The notes: generated by a model from the sequence alone, not told the origin. A stretch of 64,000 bases of DNA from Pseudorhodobacter antarcticus (GCA_945862435.1 CAMAXX010000001.1:124001-188000), one strand, 5' to 3'; counted from the first letter of the stretch, positions 24,503-34,204 are shown. Made by a program: numbers and translations.

Positions 24503-24803
24503 CCTTTGAACTCTCCTGCAAAATCTCTTCTTCGCGGGCAATCGCCGCTTCGATCAAAACGCGCCACATCTCGACATAGGGCGCGGCTGGCAGGCCAGAT
24601 CCCGCCGCATGGGCGGCGACATTGGCCAACACTTCGTTCACGCGGTCTGTCAACCGCGCGGGCAGCCCACCTTGCGCTTTAATCTGCGCCGCCCGTTCGA
24701 TATAAGCGGCACGCTGTGCCAACAGCGCCATCACACTGCTATCCAAGCGGTCGATTTCGGTGCGGATATCGGCCATAGACTGGCATTGAACGGGCGGTTT
24801 CAT
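24492..24803 (-). CDS. Chorismate mutase, AroQ class
   Basis: 103 residues, all-helical AroQ fold: chorismate to prephenate in phenylalanine and tyrosine synthesis. Seen: [26 protein letters not shown] near residue 13-38 (the Arg of IR and the Leu/Leu helix are the family signature) and [14 protein letters not shown] near the end. The ATG at 24803 has AAGGGG about nine bases upstream. It lies between fhs and folD and overlaps folD; the pairing with one-carbon genes is likely only operon packing. An isochorismate-pyruvate lyase role is the main alternative. Confidence 0.82.
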   Translation of the reverse strand: MKPPVQCQSMADIRTEIDRLDSSVMALLAQRAAYIERAAQIKAQGGLPARLTDRVNEVLANVAAHAAGSGLPAAPYVEMWRVLIEAAIAREEEILQESSKDDR

Positions 24804-24865
24804 CGGCAATCCCCTTACGCGGTGCTCGGCGGGGTGTTATCCCCGCCGCAGCTTACCCGCAAGAC

Positions 24866-26542
24866 TTAGAACAGCCCTTCAACATTGCCCATGTCGTTCA
24901 GGCGGATCACTTCGGCCGATGGCACGCGTGGCAGGCCAGGCATTGTCATGACCTCGCCGCAGATCGCCACGACAAATCCCGCACCCGCCGACAGACGCAC
25001 TTCGCGCACAGGAACAGTATGTCCCGTGGGTGCGCCGCGCTGGGTTGGATCGGTGGTAAAGCTGTATTGCGTTTTGGCCACGCAAATCGGCAGATGGCCA
25101 TAGCCCGCCGCCTCCCACGCCTTTAGCTGATCGCGGATCGATTTGTCAGCAATCACGCCGTCCGCATGATAAATCCGCTTGGCGATGGTTTCCAGCTTTT
25201 GGAACAACGGCATTTCATCTGGATAAAGCGGCGCAAAGTTCGATGCGCCCGATTCCGCCAGCGAGACAACCTTATGGGCCAACTCTTCAATCCCAGCCGA
25301 CCCAAGCGCCCAATGTTTGCACAGGATCGCTTCTGCCCCCTGCTCGGCGACATAGGCCTTTACAGCGGCAATCTCGGCATCGGTGTCGCTGAAGAAGTGG
25401 TTGATGGCAACAACGACAGGCACGCCAAAACCTTTGACGTTGCCAATATGGCGGCCCAGATTTGGGCAACCATTTTTCACCGCATCCACATTTTCCGCAC
25501 CAAGATCAGCCTTTGCCACGCCGCCGTTCATCTTCATTGCGCGCACAGTGGCCACGATCACCGCCGCCGCAGGTTTCAGCCCTGCTTTGCGGCATTTTAT
25601 ATCAAAGAACTTCTCTGCGCCAAGGTCAGCGCCAAAGCCCGCTTCGGTCACCACATATTCGCCCAACTTCAGCGCGGTTTTGGTGGCAATCACGCTATTG
25701 CAGCCATGGGCGATATTGGCAAACGGGCCGCCGTGCACAAAGGCGGGGTTGTTTTCCAGCGTCTGCACCAAATTCGGCTGCATCGCATCTTTCAGCAGCA
25801 CAGTCATCGCGCCGTCTGCCTTGATATCGCGGCAATAAACAGGCGTTTTCGCGCGGGTATAGCCGATCACAATATCGCCCAGACGCTTTTGCAAATCGGC
25901 CAAGTCATTGGACAAGCACAAAATCGCCATCACTTCCGAGGCAACGGTAATGTCAAACCCCGTCTGGCGCGGGAACCCGTTAGATACGCCGCCAAGGCTG
26001 ACCACGATATCGCGCAGCGCGCGGTCGTTCATATCCATCACGCGGCGCCACACGATGCGGCGCTCGTCAATGTCCAGATCATTGCCCCAATAGATGTGGT
26101 TGTCGATCATCGCCGACAGCAGGTTATGGGCCGAGGTGATGGCATGAAAATCGCCCGTGAAATGCAAGTTCATTTCTTCCATCGGCACGACTTGGGCATA
26201 GCCGCCGCCAGCCGCCCCGCCCTTCATGCCAAAGTTCGGGCCAAGGGATGCTTCACGAATGCAAACCACAGCCTTTTTGCCAATGCGGTTCAGACCATCG
26301 CCAAGCCCTACTGTGGTCGTCGTCTTACCCTCGCCCGCTGGGGTCGGGTTTATCGCGGTCACCAAAATCAGCTTACCATCAGGCTTGCCCGACAGCGATT
26401 TGATGAACTCTTGGCCCACTTTGGCCTTGTCATGACCATAGGGAAGCAAATGCTCAGAAGGGATGCCCAGCTTGGCACCGATCTCCATAATCGGTTTCTT
26501 TTTGGCTTCGCGCGCAATCTCGATATCAGTCTTAACGGCCAT
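24866..26542 (-). CDS. fhs: Formate-tetrahydrofolate ligase
   Basis: 558 residues; ATP-dependent formation of 10-formyl-THF from formate. Seen: the P-loop [16 protein letters not shown] near residue 66, [22 protein letters not shown] near 95-115, and the [16 protein letters not shown] region near 500. Length is normal for the family. The ATG at 26542 is chosen over an upstream frame extension to 26629 because [13 protein letters not shown] is the family start. With folD downstream it links formate, methylene-THF and serine pools; in roseobacters this supports oxidation of methyl groups. Confidence 0.96.
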   Translation of the reverse strand: MAVKTDIEIAREAKKKPIMEIGAKLGIPSEHLLPYGHDKAKVGQEFIKSLSGKPDGKLILVTAINPTPAGEGKTTTTVGLGDGLNRIGKKAVVCIREASLGPNFGMKGGAAGGGYAQVVPMEEMNLHFTGDFHAITSAHNLLSAMIDNHIYWGNDLDIDERRIVWRRVMDMNDRALRDIVVSLGGVSNGFPRQTGFDITVASEVMAILCLSNDLADLQKRLGDIVIGYTRAKTPVYCRDIKADGAMTVLLKDAMQPNLVQTLENNPAFVHGGPFANIAHGCNSVIATKTALKLGEYVVTEAGFGADLGAEKFFDIKCRKAGLKPAAAVIVATVRAMKMNGGVAKADLGAENVDAVKNGCPNLGRHIGNVKGFGVPVVVAINHFFSDTDAEIAAVKAYVAEQGAEAILCKHWALGSAGIEELAHKVVSLAESGASNFAPLYPDEMPLFQKLETIAKRIYHADGVIADKSIRDQLKAWEAAGYGHLPICVAKTQYSFTTDPTQRGAPTGHTVPVREVRLSAGAGFVVAICGEVMTMPGLPRVPSAEVIRLNDMGNVEGLF

Positions 26543-26719
26543 GATCTTCTCCCTGATCTTCCCTAAGTCGCGTTCTCGGGCAGATTGGGGCCGCCCGCTT
26601 GGCAAAACTGGTAGCTTGACCCGCCGCATTTTTGCGACGCATTTGCGACCACAACCGCGCGAAAATCGCCGTGCCTTGTTTCCGATAGGAAAGTTCTGCG
26701 CGAAATACGGGTGGCGCCG

Positions 26720-27490
26720 TCACAAGCCTTGCCAAAATCCCAAAATCGCCGCCGCCGTAGCGGCAGGATGTGTGATGGGCAGCAAATGCGCAGCGCCAGC
26801 GACAATTTGCTGGCGCACATTTGGCAGGCGCGCGCCCAGCGCGCGGTCAATCGCGGCGACCACTGGCGGGCTATCTGCACCGCGCAGCAAAATCGTCGGG
26901 ATCGGGCAAGATTCCAGCCTTAAATATCCCATGATACCGCCGCTATCACCCACCAAAGCGCCCGTTTGCGCCGCAACCAAAGGCAATCGGTGGCGAATAT
27001 AGGCGCGGGTGGCAGCAGGCAGGCTGTCATAGGCCCGCCCATCTCCCCAATGCGATTGAAAGGCCGCAGCCGCCCCGTCTAAATCGCCCGTATCTAACAG
27101 CGTCTCGAACAGCATGTGATCGGCGGCATAGGCGCGATATTCGGGCGCACCATCGGCGCGGGCAGCGGCGAAAAGCACAGGCTCAATCAAAACCATGCTG
27201 CGCAGCAATTCTGGCCGCTCCAGCCCCACGCGCAGCGCCACAGTTGCGCCAAAAGAATGGCCGATGATGTCAATCGGCCCGCTGTTTTGCCGCATCAGGG
27301 TTTCAGCCTGCGCAATCGCATCGCGCGTGCAGACGCTGTGCAAATCACTGTGCCCATCCCAAGCCTCCCCGCGCCCATGCCCAATCATATCAGGCGAAGT
27401 GATGGTAACATCAGGCATCTGCGCAGCAAGCGCGGCAAAGGCCCCGCCATGGGCCAAACTGGGATGCAGCGCCAGAACCTGCCGCTTCAT
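26720..27490 (-). CDS. Alpha/beta hydrolase
   Basis: 256 residues. The nucleophile elbow GHSFGA (near residue 78) gives the catalytic Ser; a plausible acid is in LLRGADSP near 200 and the catalytic His is the AHLLPITHP region near 240. The start overlaps the stop of the preceding gene (ATGA at 27487-27490), so the two are translationally coupled. The substrate is not predictable; co-transcription with a 2-hydroxychromene-2-carboxylate isomerase-like gene hints at aromatic compound metabolism. Confidence 0.82.
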   Translation of the reverse strand: MKRQVLALHPSLAHGGAFAALAAQMPDVTITSPDMIGHGRGEAWDGHSDLHSVCTRDAIAQAETLMRQNSGPIDIIGHSFGATVALRVGLERPELLRSMVLIEPVLFAAARADGAPEYRAYAADHMLFETLLDTGDLDGAAAAFQSHWGDGRAYDSLPAATRAYIRHRLPLVAAQTGALVGDSGGIMGYLRLESCPIPTILLRGADSPPVVAAIDRALGARLPNVRQQIVAGAAHLLPITHPAATAAAILGFWQGL

Positions 27491-28101
27491 GACGCAGCCA
27501 ACTGTAGGCCCAAATGCTGGGCCGCATCTTCCAGCCGATCTTGGCCCCAAAACTTGGCCGCGCCCGCCACGATGAACGGGGTTCCAAACACGCCCGCCGC
27601 CAGTGCATCTTCCACATTGCGGGCGTATTCATCTGCCGCCATGAACATGCCGCGATCAGCAATGGCTGGGTCAAACCCGCTACCTGCCATAATTGACGCA
27701 ATCACATCCGCATCCGCAATATCGCGGCCCTCGCCCCACACCGCGCGGCAAATGCCAAAAACAAGCCCATGCAAATCCCCCGCAGCCCCCTTATCCGCCG
27801 CCGCCTGCGCCGCAATAATTGCATAAGAGGCAGGCGCAGAATTGGCAGGATAAAACGGCGGCGCATCCAGCATAGGCAATCCCGCCTTGGACGCCTGCCG
27901 CGCCAAATCCTGCGCGAAATAGGCTTTGCGCGCAGGGTCTGCATCCACCATCACCAAACTGCCCATCCGTGCCGCCAGCGCCGAAAAATGCAGCGGCTTA
28001 TATCGCCAGCCCGCCCCCACCTGCCCCGCCATCTGCGCCACACGGGCAGACCCGATGTAAACATAAGGCGAGTTCACCGAAAAATAGTATTCAACCCTCA
28101 T
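27487..28101 (-). CDS. 2-hydroxychromene-2-carboxylate isomerase-like (DsbA superfamily)
   Basis: 204 residues, thioredoxin-like kappa-class GST/HCCA isomerase fold. Seen: YYFSVNSPYVYIGS at the N-terminus with Ser in place of the DsbA Cys, as in HCCA isomerases, YKPLHFSAL near 36 and the C-terminal GVFGTPFIVAGAAKFWGQDR (cis-Pro turn and terminal helix). In naphthalene degradation this enzyme uses glutathione; no other aromatic genes are seen, so the substrate is uncertain. Overlaps the hydrolase start by four bases. Confidence 0.82.
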   Translation of the reverse strand: MRVEYYFSVNSPYVYIGSARVAQMAGQVGAGWRYKPLHFSALAARMGSLVMVDADPARKAYFAQDLARQASKAGLPMLDAPPFYPANSAPASYAIIAAQAAADKGAAGDLHGLVFGICRAVWGEGRDIADADVIASIMAGSGFDPAIADRGMFMAADEYARNVEDALAAGVFGTPFIVAGAAKFWGQDRLEDAAQHLGLQLAAS

Positions 28102-28116
28102 GATGCACCCCCCTAT

Positions 28117-28171
28117 CTTTCCAAGACCCTAGCCCAGTGCTAACCTTTCCAAGACCCTAGCCCAGTGCTAA
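28117..28171. repeat. Tandem 27-base direct repeat upstream of prs
   Basis: Two perfect copies of a 27-base unit beginning CTTTCCAAGACCCTAGCCCA, at 28117-28143 and 28145-28171, one base apart. They lie between the divergent isomerase and prs genes, 65-120 bases before the prs ATG. No coding role fits. It could be a duplicated operator or a recent slippage duplication. Confidence 0.9.
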
Positions 28172-28236
28172 GCGGTGTCAACGCCCTAGGTTCCTTGAAC
28201 CGAATCCATGCATCCAATCCATACGGTGGGAAAGAT

Positions 28237-29256
28237 ATGCCAGCCATGACCGAACCCAAACTGATCTCGGGCAATGCCAACCTTCCCCTTGCCACCTCGA
28301 TTGCGCGGCGCATGTCGATGCATCGCGGAATGCAGGTCAACCTTGTGGACGCACGGGTGGAACGGTTCAACGACCAAGAGATTTTCGTGGAAGTGTATGA
28401 AAATGTGCGCGGCGAGGATATGTATATCATCCAGCCCACGTCGAACCCCGCCAACGATAACTTGATGGAACTGCTGATTATTTCCGACGCCCTGCGCCGT
28501 TCCTCGGCTGATCGTATCACCGCCGTCATCCCTTATTTTGGCTATGCCCGCCAAGACCGCAGGGCCAAGGCCCGCACCCCGATCACCGCTAAACTGGTCG
28601 CCAATATGATCACCCAAGGCGGCATTGACCGCGTGCTAACGCTGGATTTGCACGCAGCCCAAATTCAGGGGTTTTTCGACATCCCCGTCGATAACCTATA
28701 CGCCAGTCCCGTGTTTGCGCTGGATATCGAACACCATTTCAAGGGGGCGATGGACGATATTATGGTCGTATCCCCCGACGTGGGCGGCGTGGCCCGCGCG
28801 CGCGAACTTGCCAAACGCATCAACGCGCCCTTGTCAATTGTGGACAAACGCCGCGAAAAGGCAGGCGAGATTGCCGAGATGACCGTAATCGGCAATGTCG
28901 CGGGCAAAAAATGCATCATCGTGGACGATATTTGCGACACCGCAGGCACCCTGTGCAAAGCCGCCGAAGTGCTGATGGAAAACGGTGCATCCGAAGTGCA
29001 TTCCTATATCACCCACGGCGTGCTGTCTGGCCCAGCCGTGGAGCGTATTACCAATTCCGTGATGAAATCGCTGGTGATTACAGATTCCATCGCGCCCAGC
29101 GAGGCGGTGAAAGCCTGCAAAAACATCCGCATCGTGCCAACCGCGCCGATGTTCGCGCAGGCGATTTTGAATATTTGGAACGGCACGAGCGTGAGTTCGC
29201 TGTTTGAGACAAGCACGCTGGTTCCGATTTATGAGGGGATGTATCAGCGGCCATAA
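28237..29256 (+). CDS. prs: Ribose-phosphate pyrophosphokinase
   Basis: 339 residues; makes PRPP from ribose 5-phosphate and ATP for nucleotide, His, Trp and NAD synthesis. Seen: [10 protein letters not shown] near residue 46 (ATP loop), [14 protein letters not shown] near 105, [14 protein letters not shown] near 135, and the PRPP loop [10 protein letters not shown] near 230. The ATG at 28237 follows GGTGGGA, a fair ribosome-binding site; the second ATG at 28246 is possible. The upstream region carries a perfect tandem repeat. Confidence 0.95.
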   Translation: MPAMTEPKLISGNANLPLATSIARRMSMHRGMQVNLVDARVERFNDQEIFVEVYENVRGEDMYIIQPTSNPANDNLMELLIISDALRRSSADRITAVIPYFGYARQDRRAKARTPITAKLVANMITQGGIDRVLTLDLHAAQIQGFFDIPVDNLYASPVFALDIEHHFKGAMDDIMVVSPDVGGVARARELAKRINAPLSIVDKRREKAGEIAEMTVIGNVAGKKCIIVDDICDTAGTLCKAAEVLMENGASEVHSYITHGVLSGPAVERITNSVMKSLVITDSIAPSEAVKACKNIRIVPTAPMFAQAILNIWNGTSVSSLFETSTLVPIYEGMYQRP

Positions 29257-29522
29257 GGCGCGCCGATACTCTCACCAAACAATCCCCCCACAGGGCCGCG
29301 CCCTTCCTCGGGAGGGCTCTTAGTCTCCTGTTCTGCACCCTTTATGGCTCCGCTCTCCCTAGGTCCTTTCTAGCGACTGGCGGCAAAGTGCGCCCTCCCA
29401 AGGGGAGGGAGGGTCATGCCATTGGTTTCTTGCACCAATGGCTAAACCAATAGCAAACCCGGCGGCGCTACGCGCCTTGATCCCCGGAAAATTGGGCAAA
29501 ACCATCAGGTTTCTACGAAAGT
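29257..29522. other. Intergenic region between convergent prs and yqeY
   Basis: 266 bases with no credible gene. It holds a perfect 8-bp hairpin with a 7-base loop at 29419-29441 (CCATTGGT/ACCAATGG) and a GGGAGGG-type inverted repeat just before it. Neither has a T-run, so they are weak as intrinsic terminators, but they lie where both genes end. Confidence 0.5.
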
Positions 29523-29981
29523 CTACCCCAACCGCCCCTTCAACACCGCCCCAGCAGCGCCGAAATCCATCTGCCCCGTATACTTCGCCTTCAGCACGGC
29601 CATCACCTTGCCCATATCCCGAATAGATGTCGCCCCCGCCTCGGCAATCGCCGCTGCAATCGCGGCCTCCACTTCGGCCCCCGACAACTGCTGCGGCAAA
29701 AACTCCTCAATCACAGCAATCTCGGCCATCTCCTTCGCCGCCAGTTCCGCCCGCCCGCCGTCCGTATAGGCCCGCGCGCTTTCCTGCCGCTGTTTCACCA
29801 TCTTGCCCAGCAGCGCCAGAATATCGGCGTCGGTCACCTCCACCACGCCCGCCTCGGACCTTCCCGCAATTTCGCGGTCTTTAATGGCGGCGTTCATCAT
29901 CCGCAGGGCGGACAAACGATCCGCCGCCTTGGCCTTCATCGCCGCTGTAATTTCGGTCTGCAATTGCGCGCGCAGGCTCAT
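29523..29981 (-). CDS. GatB/YqeY domain protein
   Basis: 152 residues. The YqeY pattern is clear: MSLRAQLQTEITAAMKAKA at the start, LSALRMMNAAIKDRE near 25, QRQESARAY near 66, EEFLPQQLS near 94 and DMGKVMAVLKAKYTGQMDFG near 124. The family shares the C-terminal helical domain of the GatB amidotransferase subunit, and its exact role is unsettled. The ATG at 29981 is the family start. Divergent from carA. Confidence 0.9.
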   Translation of the reverse strand: MSLRAQLQTEITAAMKAKAADRLSALRMMNAAIKDREIAGRSEAGVVEVTDADILALLGKMVKQRQESARAYTDGGRAELAAKEMAEIAVIEEFLPQQLSGAEVEAAIAAAIAEAGATSIRDMGKVMAVLKAKYTGQMDFGAAGAVLKGRLG

Positions 29982-30158
29982 GGGATGCGTCCTTTGATTG
30001 TGCCATACCACCATACCGCGCAGCGCGCGCCAGCGCAACATCGCCCAAATTTTTCAAGCCGCTGATTTAAAACAACTTTCCTTTTGCACCCAACCCTTGA
30101 CCTAGCCCGCGCCGCGCCATAGTGTCCGCCAAATTTGACCTGCCTTGGGAGGTATGCC

Positions 30159-31337
30159 ATGCCCACCGCCACACCCCAAAAACCCGCCACCCAAAAACCC
30201 ACTGCCTGCATCGCCCTATCCGATGGCTCGGTTTTCTTCGGCCACGGCTTTGGCGCAACTGGCGAAGTGGTGGCAGAACTGGTGTTCAACACCGCAATGA
30301 CGGGATATCAGGAAATTATGACCGACCCCTCCTATGCGGGCCAAGTCGTAACCTTCACCTTCCCCCATATCGGCAACACGGGCGTGACGGACGAGGATGA
30401 CGAAACAGGCACGCCTGTGGCCGCAGGCATGGTGGTGAAATGGGATCCCACCGCGCCATCAAACTGGCGCGCCACATCCGATTTGCAGACGTGGATGCTG
30501 CGTAAGGGACGCATCGGCATTGGCGGCATCGACACCCGCCGCCTGACCCGCGCGATCCGCCAGCAAGGCGCGCCGCATGTCTGCCTTGCGCATGACCCTG
30601 CGGGCAATTTCGACGTGGGCGCACTGGTGGCAAAGGCGCGCGCTTGGGCGGGGCTAGAGGGGTTGGATTTGGCCAAAGATGTGACCTGCGCGCAAAGTTA
30701 TAAGTGGGACGAAATGCGCTGGGCTTGGCCCGAAGGCTATACCAAACGCACAGGCGCGGGCCTGCGCGTGGTTGCCATTGATTACGGCGCGAAACGCAAT
30801 ATCCTGCGCTGCCTTGCCTCGGCTGGCTGCGAAGTTACCGTTCTGCCCGCCAGCGCCACTGCCGAAGATGTACTTGCCCTAAACCCCGAAGGCGTGTTCC
30901 TGTCCAATGGCCCCGGCGATCCTGCGGCCACGGGCGCCTATGCAGTGCCGATGATTAAGGGCGTTCTGGCGGCTGATCTGCCCGTTTTTGGCATCTGTCT
31001 TGGGCACCAAATGCTGGCTCTGGCCCTTGGCGGGCGCACGGTGAAAATGAACCACGGCCACCACGGCGCGAACCACCCTGTCAAAGATATCACGACGGGC
31101 AAGGTCGAAATCACCTCGATGAACCACGGCTTTACCGTTGACAGCCAGTCCTTGCCCAAGGGCGTGATGGAAACCCACGTGTCCCTATTCGATGGGTCGA
31201 ACTGCGGCATTGCCATGGTGGATAAGCCAGTCTTTTCCGTTCAATACCACCCCGAAGCCAGCCCCGGCCCGCAGGACAGCGTTTATCTGTTCACCCGCTT
31301 TGCCGATGCGATGAAGGCCCGCCGCGTAGCAGCCTAA
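30159..31337 (+). CDS. carA: Carbamoyl-phosphate synthase small subunit
   Basis: 392 residues; glutaminase subunit that feeds ammonia to CarB for arginine and pyrimidine synthesis. The N-terminal half has LSDGSVFFGHGFG near residue 22 and NTAMTGYQEIMTDPSY near 47. The class I amidotransferase domain has FGICLGHQML near 277 (nucleophile Cys) and YHPEASPGP near 362 (His/Glu). The ATG at 30159 follows GGGAGG. carB is not in the window. Confidence 0.96.
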   Translation: MPTATPQKPATQKPTACIALSDGSVFFGHGFGATGEVVAELVFNTAMTGYQEIMTDPSYAGQVVTFTFPHIGNTGVTDEDDETGTPVAAGMVVKWDPTAPSNWRATSDLQTWMLRKGRIGIGGIDTRRLTRAIRQQGAPHVCLAHDPAGNFDVGALVAKARAWAGLEGLDLAKDVTCAQSYKWDEMRWAWPEGYTKRTGAGLRVVAIDYGAKRNILRCLASAGCEVTVLPASATAEDVLALNPEGVFLSNGPGDPAATGAYAVPMIKGVLAADLPVFGICLGHQMLALALGGRTVKMNHGHHGANHPVKDITTGKVEITSMNHGFTVDSQSLPKGVMETHVSLFDGSNCGIAMVDKPVFSVQYHPEASPGPQDSVYLFTRFADAMKARRVAA

Positions 31338-31372
31338 GTGCGCGCATTTTCGGCAAAATTTTTTCGGTTTGG

Positions 31373-31399
31373 TTAATGGGTTTTTAACCCTGTCTTAAC
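31373..31399 (+). promoter_or_regulatory. Two overlapping CtrA-type boxes sharing a half-site
   Basis: TTAA at 31373-31376, seven bases, TTAAC at 31384-31388, then seven bases counted from the shared TTAA and another TTAAC at 31395-31399. Both pairs have the exact TTAA-N7-TTAAC spacing. They end about 40 bases upstream of the glycosyltransferase start and lie past the carA stop. Such an arrangement is unlikely by chance at this GC content and strongly suggests CtrA control of the next gene; binding itself is unproven. Confidence 0.68.
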
Positions 31400-31440
31400 C
31401 CTTGGCTCCCTAGGCTTGGACATCCAGCCAAGGAGCCGTG

Positions 31441-33348
31441 ATGTACCTCACCTCGCTGCGCCCGATCACCCGTCTTGATGCCAGCCCTTTGGCGGGGCAA
31501 GTGGCGCTGCATCGCCTGCACCCTGCCCCTAGTGAAAGTGAGGTTTTTGGCGTGGCCCTTTTGCGTGCGGGGCACATTTCTGCGCCGAGCCTTCTAGGTG
31601 CCCTTAGAAATCCGCAGGTCCACCTGGTGGATCACCTGATCGCAAGCGGCGTGATGGACGAGGGCGCGGCTTACAGCGCCCTTGCCACGCACTGGGCCGT
31701 TGGATTGGCCGATTTCACACGCCACCCTGTGGACACCGCCCTCCTCTCTCAGTTGGATGCAGCAACCTGTCTTGCAGGGCATTGGGTGCCATGGCGCAGA
31801 ATTGGGGCATCGACAGTCATCGTCTGCGCCTATCCAGAAGATTTCACGGCCCTGCGTCCGATGCTAAGCCAGATTTTTGGCACTGTAGTGCTTGCCTTAG
31901 CCCCCCGCCGTTTGATCGAGGCGCAGATTATGGCGCGTGCTGGCGCAGCCCTAGCCCGCCGCGCCGAAACGCTTTTGCCCGACCGCGACAGTTGCCGCAA
32001 TTTTTCACCCCGCCGCACCTATGGTCCACTGTGTGCCTTGGCGGCGATCATTGGCGCGGGCGTTTTGGCAGCGCCCCTGACGGCCGCGTTTGCTTTGCTC
32101 TGCTTTGCGCTGGCCTTGGCCTACAGCCAAACAGTGCTAAAGCTGGTTGCCCTACTGGCCGGCCTGCGCCGCGCCCCTGCCCCCCCAGCGCGTCCTGAGC
32201 CAGCCCGACCAACCTTGCACATTGTGCCAACGGACGCAGACCTGCCCTTTATATCCATCTTAGTGCCCCTCTTTAGGGAAAGCCGCATTGTCGCCCGCCT
32301 GATCCGCCGGCTTGAGAGGTTGGATTATCCCAGCGCGGCCCTAGAGGTGATCTTTTTAACCGAGGATAATGACACCGCCACGGCATCCGCGCTGGCCAGC
32401 ATCACCTTGCCTGCATGGATGCGGGTGCTACCCGTTCCCACAGGCACGATCCGCACCAAACCCCGCGCGCTGAACTATGGGCTTGACCACTGCAAAGGCC
32501 AGATCATCGGCGTCTATGATGCCGAAGATGCCCCTGATCTGGGCCAACTTCGCGCCGTCGCGCAGGGCTTTGCCAAAGCGGGGCCGCGCCTCGCCTGTCT
32601 TCAAGGACGGCTAGATTACTATAACCCCACCCATAATTGGCTCTCGCGCTGCTTTACCATTGAATATGCCGCATGGTGGCGCGTGATCCTGCCAGGTTTT
32701 GCGCGCATGGGCTTTGCCATTCCCTTGGGCGGCACAACGTTGTTCTTTCGCAGCCAAATCCTGCGCGACCTTGGCGGATGGGATGCCCACAACGTCACTG
32801 AAGACGCCGATTTGGGCCTGCGATTGGTGCGGCGCGGATATCAAACGCAGCTATTGGACAGCACCACCTATGAGGAGGCGAACAGCCGCGCAATCCCTTG
32901 GGTCAAGCAACGCTCGCGCTGGATCAAGGGCTATATCATGACCTACGCCAGCCATATGCGCCGCCCCGCAGCGCTGCTGCGCGATTTGGGGGCGTGGCGG
33001 TTTTTCGGCATGCAGATGATGTTCGCGGGAACTGTTATGCACGCGTTACTCGCCCCCGCTCTGGCGCTGCTTTGGCTTGCAGCCTTTGGTGCAGTCAGCC
33101 TTAGCGGTTTTACGGGTGCACAAGGTCTTTTTCAGATTGCGACCATTGGGTTTGCTGCCGAAGTTTTAGTGCTGGCGGCCAATTATTTGGGCCTGCGCCG
33201 CGCGGGCCACCGCCTTAGTCCGCTGTGGCTGCCCACAATGATGGCTTATAACCTGCTGGCCAGCCTTGCCGCCTATAAAGCCGTGTACGAGGTGCTGACC
33301 AAACCCTTCTACTGGGACAAAACCGCCCATGGCCTGTTTGACGATTAG
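31441..33348 (+). CDS. Membrane GT2 glycosyltransferase with GspE-N-like N-terminus
   Basis: 635 residues. Residues about 35-170 resemble the MshEN/GspE N-terminal fold (FGVALLRAGHISAPSLL, then LIASGVMDEGAAYSALATHW), which in other proteins can bind cyclic di-GMP. Two helices (about 195-235) precede a GT2 catalytic domain with the processive-type signature: DND near 310, DAED near 360, TEDADLG near 450 and QRSRW near 490, then three to four C-terminal helices. This is the layout of enzymes that polymerise and export beta-linked polysaccharides. AAGGAG lies 5 bases before the ATG at 31441 (a GTG at 31438 is in frame). Two CtrA boxes precede it. Confidence 0.83.
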   Translation: MYLTSLRPITRLDASPLAGQVALHRLHPAPSESEVFGVALLRAGHISAPSLLGALRNPQVHLVDHLIASGVMDEGAAYSALATHWAVGLADFTRHPVDTALLSQLDAATCLAGHWVPWRRIGASTVIVCAYPEDFTALRPMLSQIFGTVVLALAPRRLIEAQIMARAGAALARRAETLLPDRDSCRNFSPRRTYGPLCALAAIIGAGVLAAPLTAAFALLCFALALAYSQTVLKLVALLAGLRRAPAPPARPEPARPTLHIVPTDADLPFISILVPLFRESRIVARLIRRLERLDYPSAALEVIFLTEDNDTATASALASITLPAWMRVLPVPTGTIRTKPRALNYGLDHCKGQIIGVYDAEDAPDLGQLRAVAQGFAKAGPRLACLQGRLDYYNPTHNWLSRCFTIEYAAWWRVILPGFARMGFAIPLGGTTLFFRSQILRDLGGWDAHNVTEDADLGLRLVRRGYQTQLLDSTTYEEANSRAIPWVKQRSRWIKGYIMTYASHMRRPAALLRDLGAWRFFGMQMMFAGTVMHALLAPALALLWLAAFGAVSLSGFTGAQGLFQIATIGFAAEVLVLAANYLGLRRAGHRLSPLWLPTMMAYNLLASLAAYKAVYEVLTKPFYWDKTAHGLFDD

Positions 33349-33394
33349 CGCACCCTTCGTCTTTTGCCGCGCCCCGCGCAACTCTTCTTTTTCC

Positions 33395-33409
33395 AAATAT
33401 CCTGCGGGG
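33395..33409 (+). repeat. Core of dispersed intergenic repeat, copy 1
   Basis: AAATATCCTGCGGGG, shared with the copies at 41576-41590 and 48597-48611. It lies about 45 bases after the glycosyltransferase stop. This copy is the shortest; an adjoining 8-bp hairpin at 33412-33433 (GAGGGTTT/AAACCCTC) takes the place of the GGGGGGC hairpin of the other copies. Confidence 0.5.
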
Positions 33410-33476
33410 TAGAGGGTTTCCTTACAAACCCTCGTAGCGGCGGCATACGCCCCTGTCTGACCGCAATGCTGCATAT

Positions 33477-34112
33477 CTAGCGCGTCTTCAACTCGCCCGC
33501 ATCCACCCGCAGCCGCGTCTCATAGGCTTTGGATATGTGCCCGCGCAGCGCCGCAAAGGCAGCTTCGCCATCACGTGCGGCAATTGCCTCGACAATGGCA
33601 GAATGCTCGCCCAGCGCCACCTCATCCCGCCCTGCGGCGGCAAACGATGTGGTTGCCATCAACGCCATCGACCGATGCACCAAATCCAATTGTTGCACCA
33701 AAAATCGGTTGTGCGAGGCAAGGTGGATCAAGCGGTGGAACCGCTTATTCGCACGGCTCAGCAGGCGCGGATCGCCGCCCAGCAGGGCGCGGTCGTCTTG
33801 CACCATGCGGCGCAAAACGGAAACTTCCTCATCCGTAGCATGGCGCGCGGCCAGCTTGGCGGCCAAACCCTCCAGCTCGGCGCGCACAGTGTACAGTTCG
33901 GCCAGTTGCGTATGATCTAGGCTGGCCACAATCAAAGACCGCCCATCGCGCGTCAGCATCCCTTGTGTTTCCAGCCGCTGAAGCGCCTCGCGCACAGGTG
34001 TGCGCGACAGGCCAATCCGCTCGGCAAGCTCACTTTCCACCAGCCGCGCGCCGGGGCCAAAATCACCCGACTCGATGGCCTCTAGGATCAAAGTATAGGC
34101 GTCTTTTTGCAA
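33477..34112 (-). CDS. GntR-family regulator (FadR/FCD subfamily)
   Basis: 211 residues. N-terminal winged helix (about 1-65) with LAERIGLSRTPVREALQRLE near residue 32 and a turn before MLTRDG; C-terminal FCD ligand-binding domain with the metal-type residues in ELYTVRAELEG near 75, RFHRLIHLASHN near 122 and EHSAIVEAIAARD near 168. A TTG at 34112 with a GGAGGAAACG ribosome-binding site is the likeliest start; a longer ATG frame from 34154 reaches close to the divergent HAD gene. Ligand unknown. Confidence 0.85.
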   Translation of the reverse strand: MQKDAYTLILEAIESGDFGPGARLVESELAERIGLSRTPVREALQRLETQGMLTRDGRSLIVASLDHTQLAELYTVRAELEGLAAKLAARHATDEEVSVLRRMVQDDRALLGGDPRLLSRANKRFHRLIHLASHNRFLVQQLDLVHRSMALMATTSFAAAGRDEVALGEHSAIVEAIAARDGEAAFAALRGHISKAYETRLRVDAGELKTR

Positions 34113-34204
34113 CGTTTCCTCCGCTGCTATTACCCTAACCGCGCAGCGGGGCAAAGTTCAACCCATCCCTTGCCTGCCAGCCCCGCCGCTGGCATGGTGC
34201 GGAC

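Noticed and set aside
25166..26566. Long open frame antisense to fhs
   Set aside because: Typical shadow of a GC-rich gene; the fhs translation shows complete family motifs.
29419..29441. CCATTGGT/ACCAATGG hairpin as prs terminator
   Set aside because: No T-run follows in either direction, so it is kept only as an intergenic hairpin.
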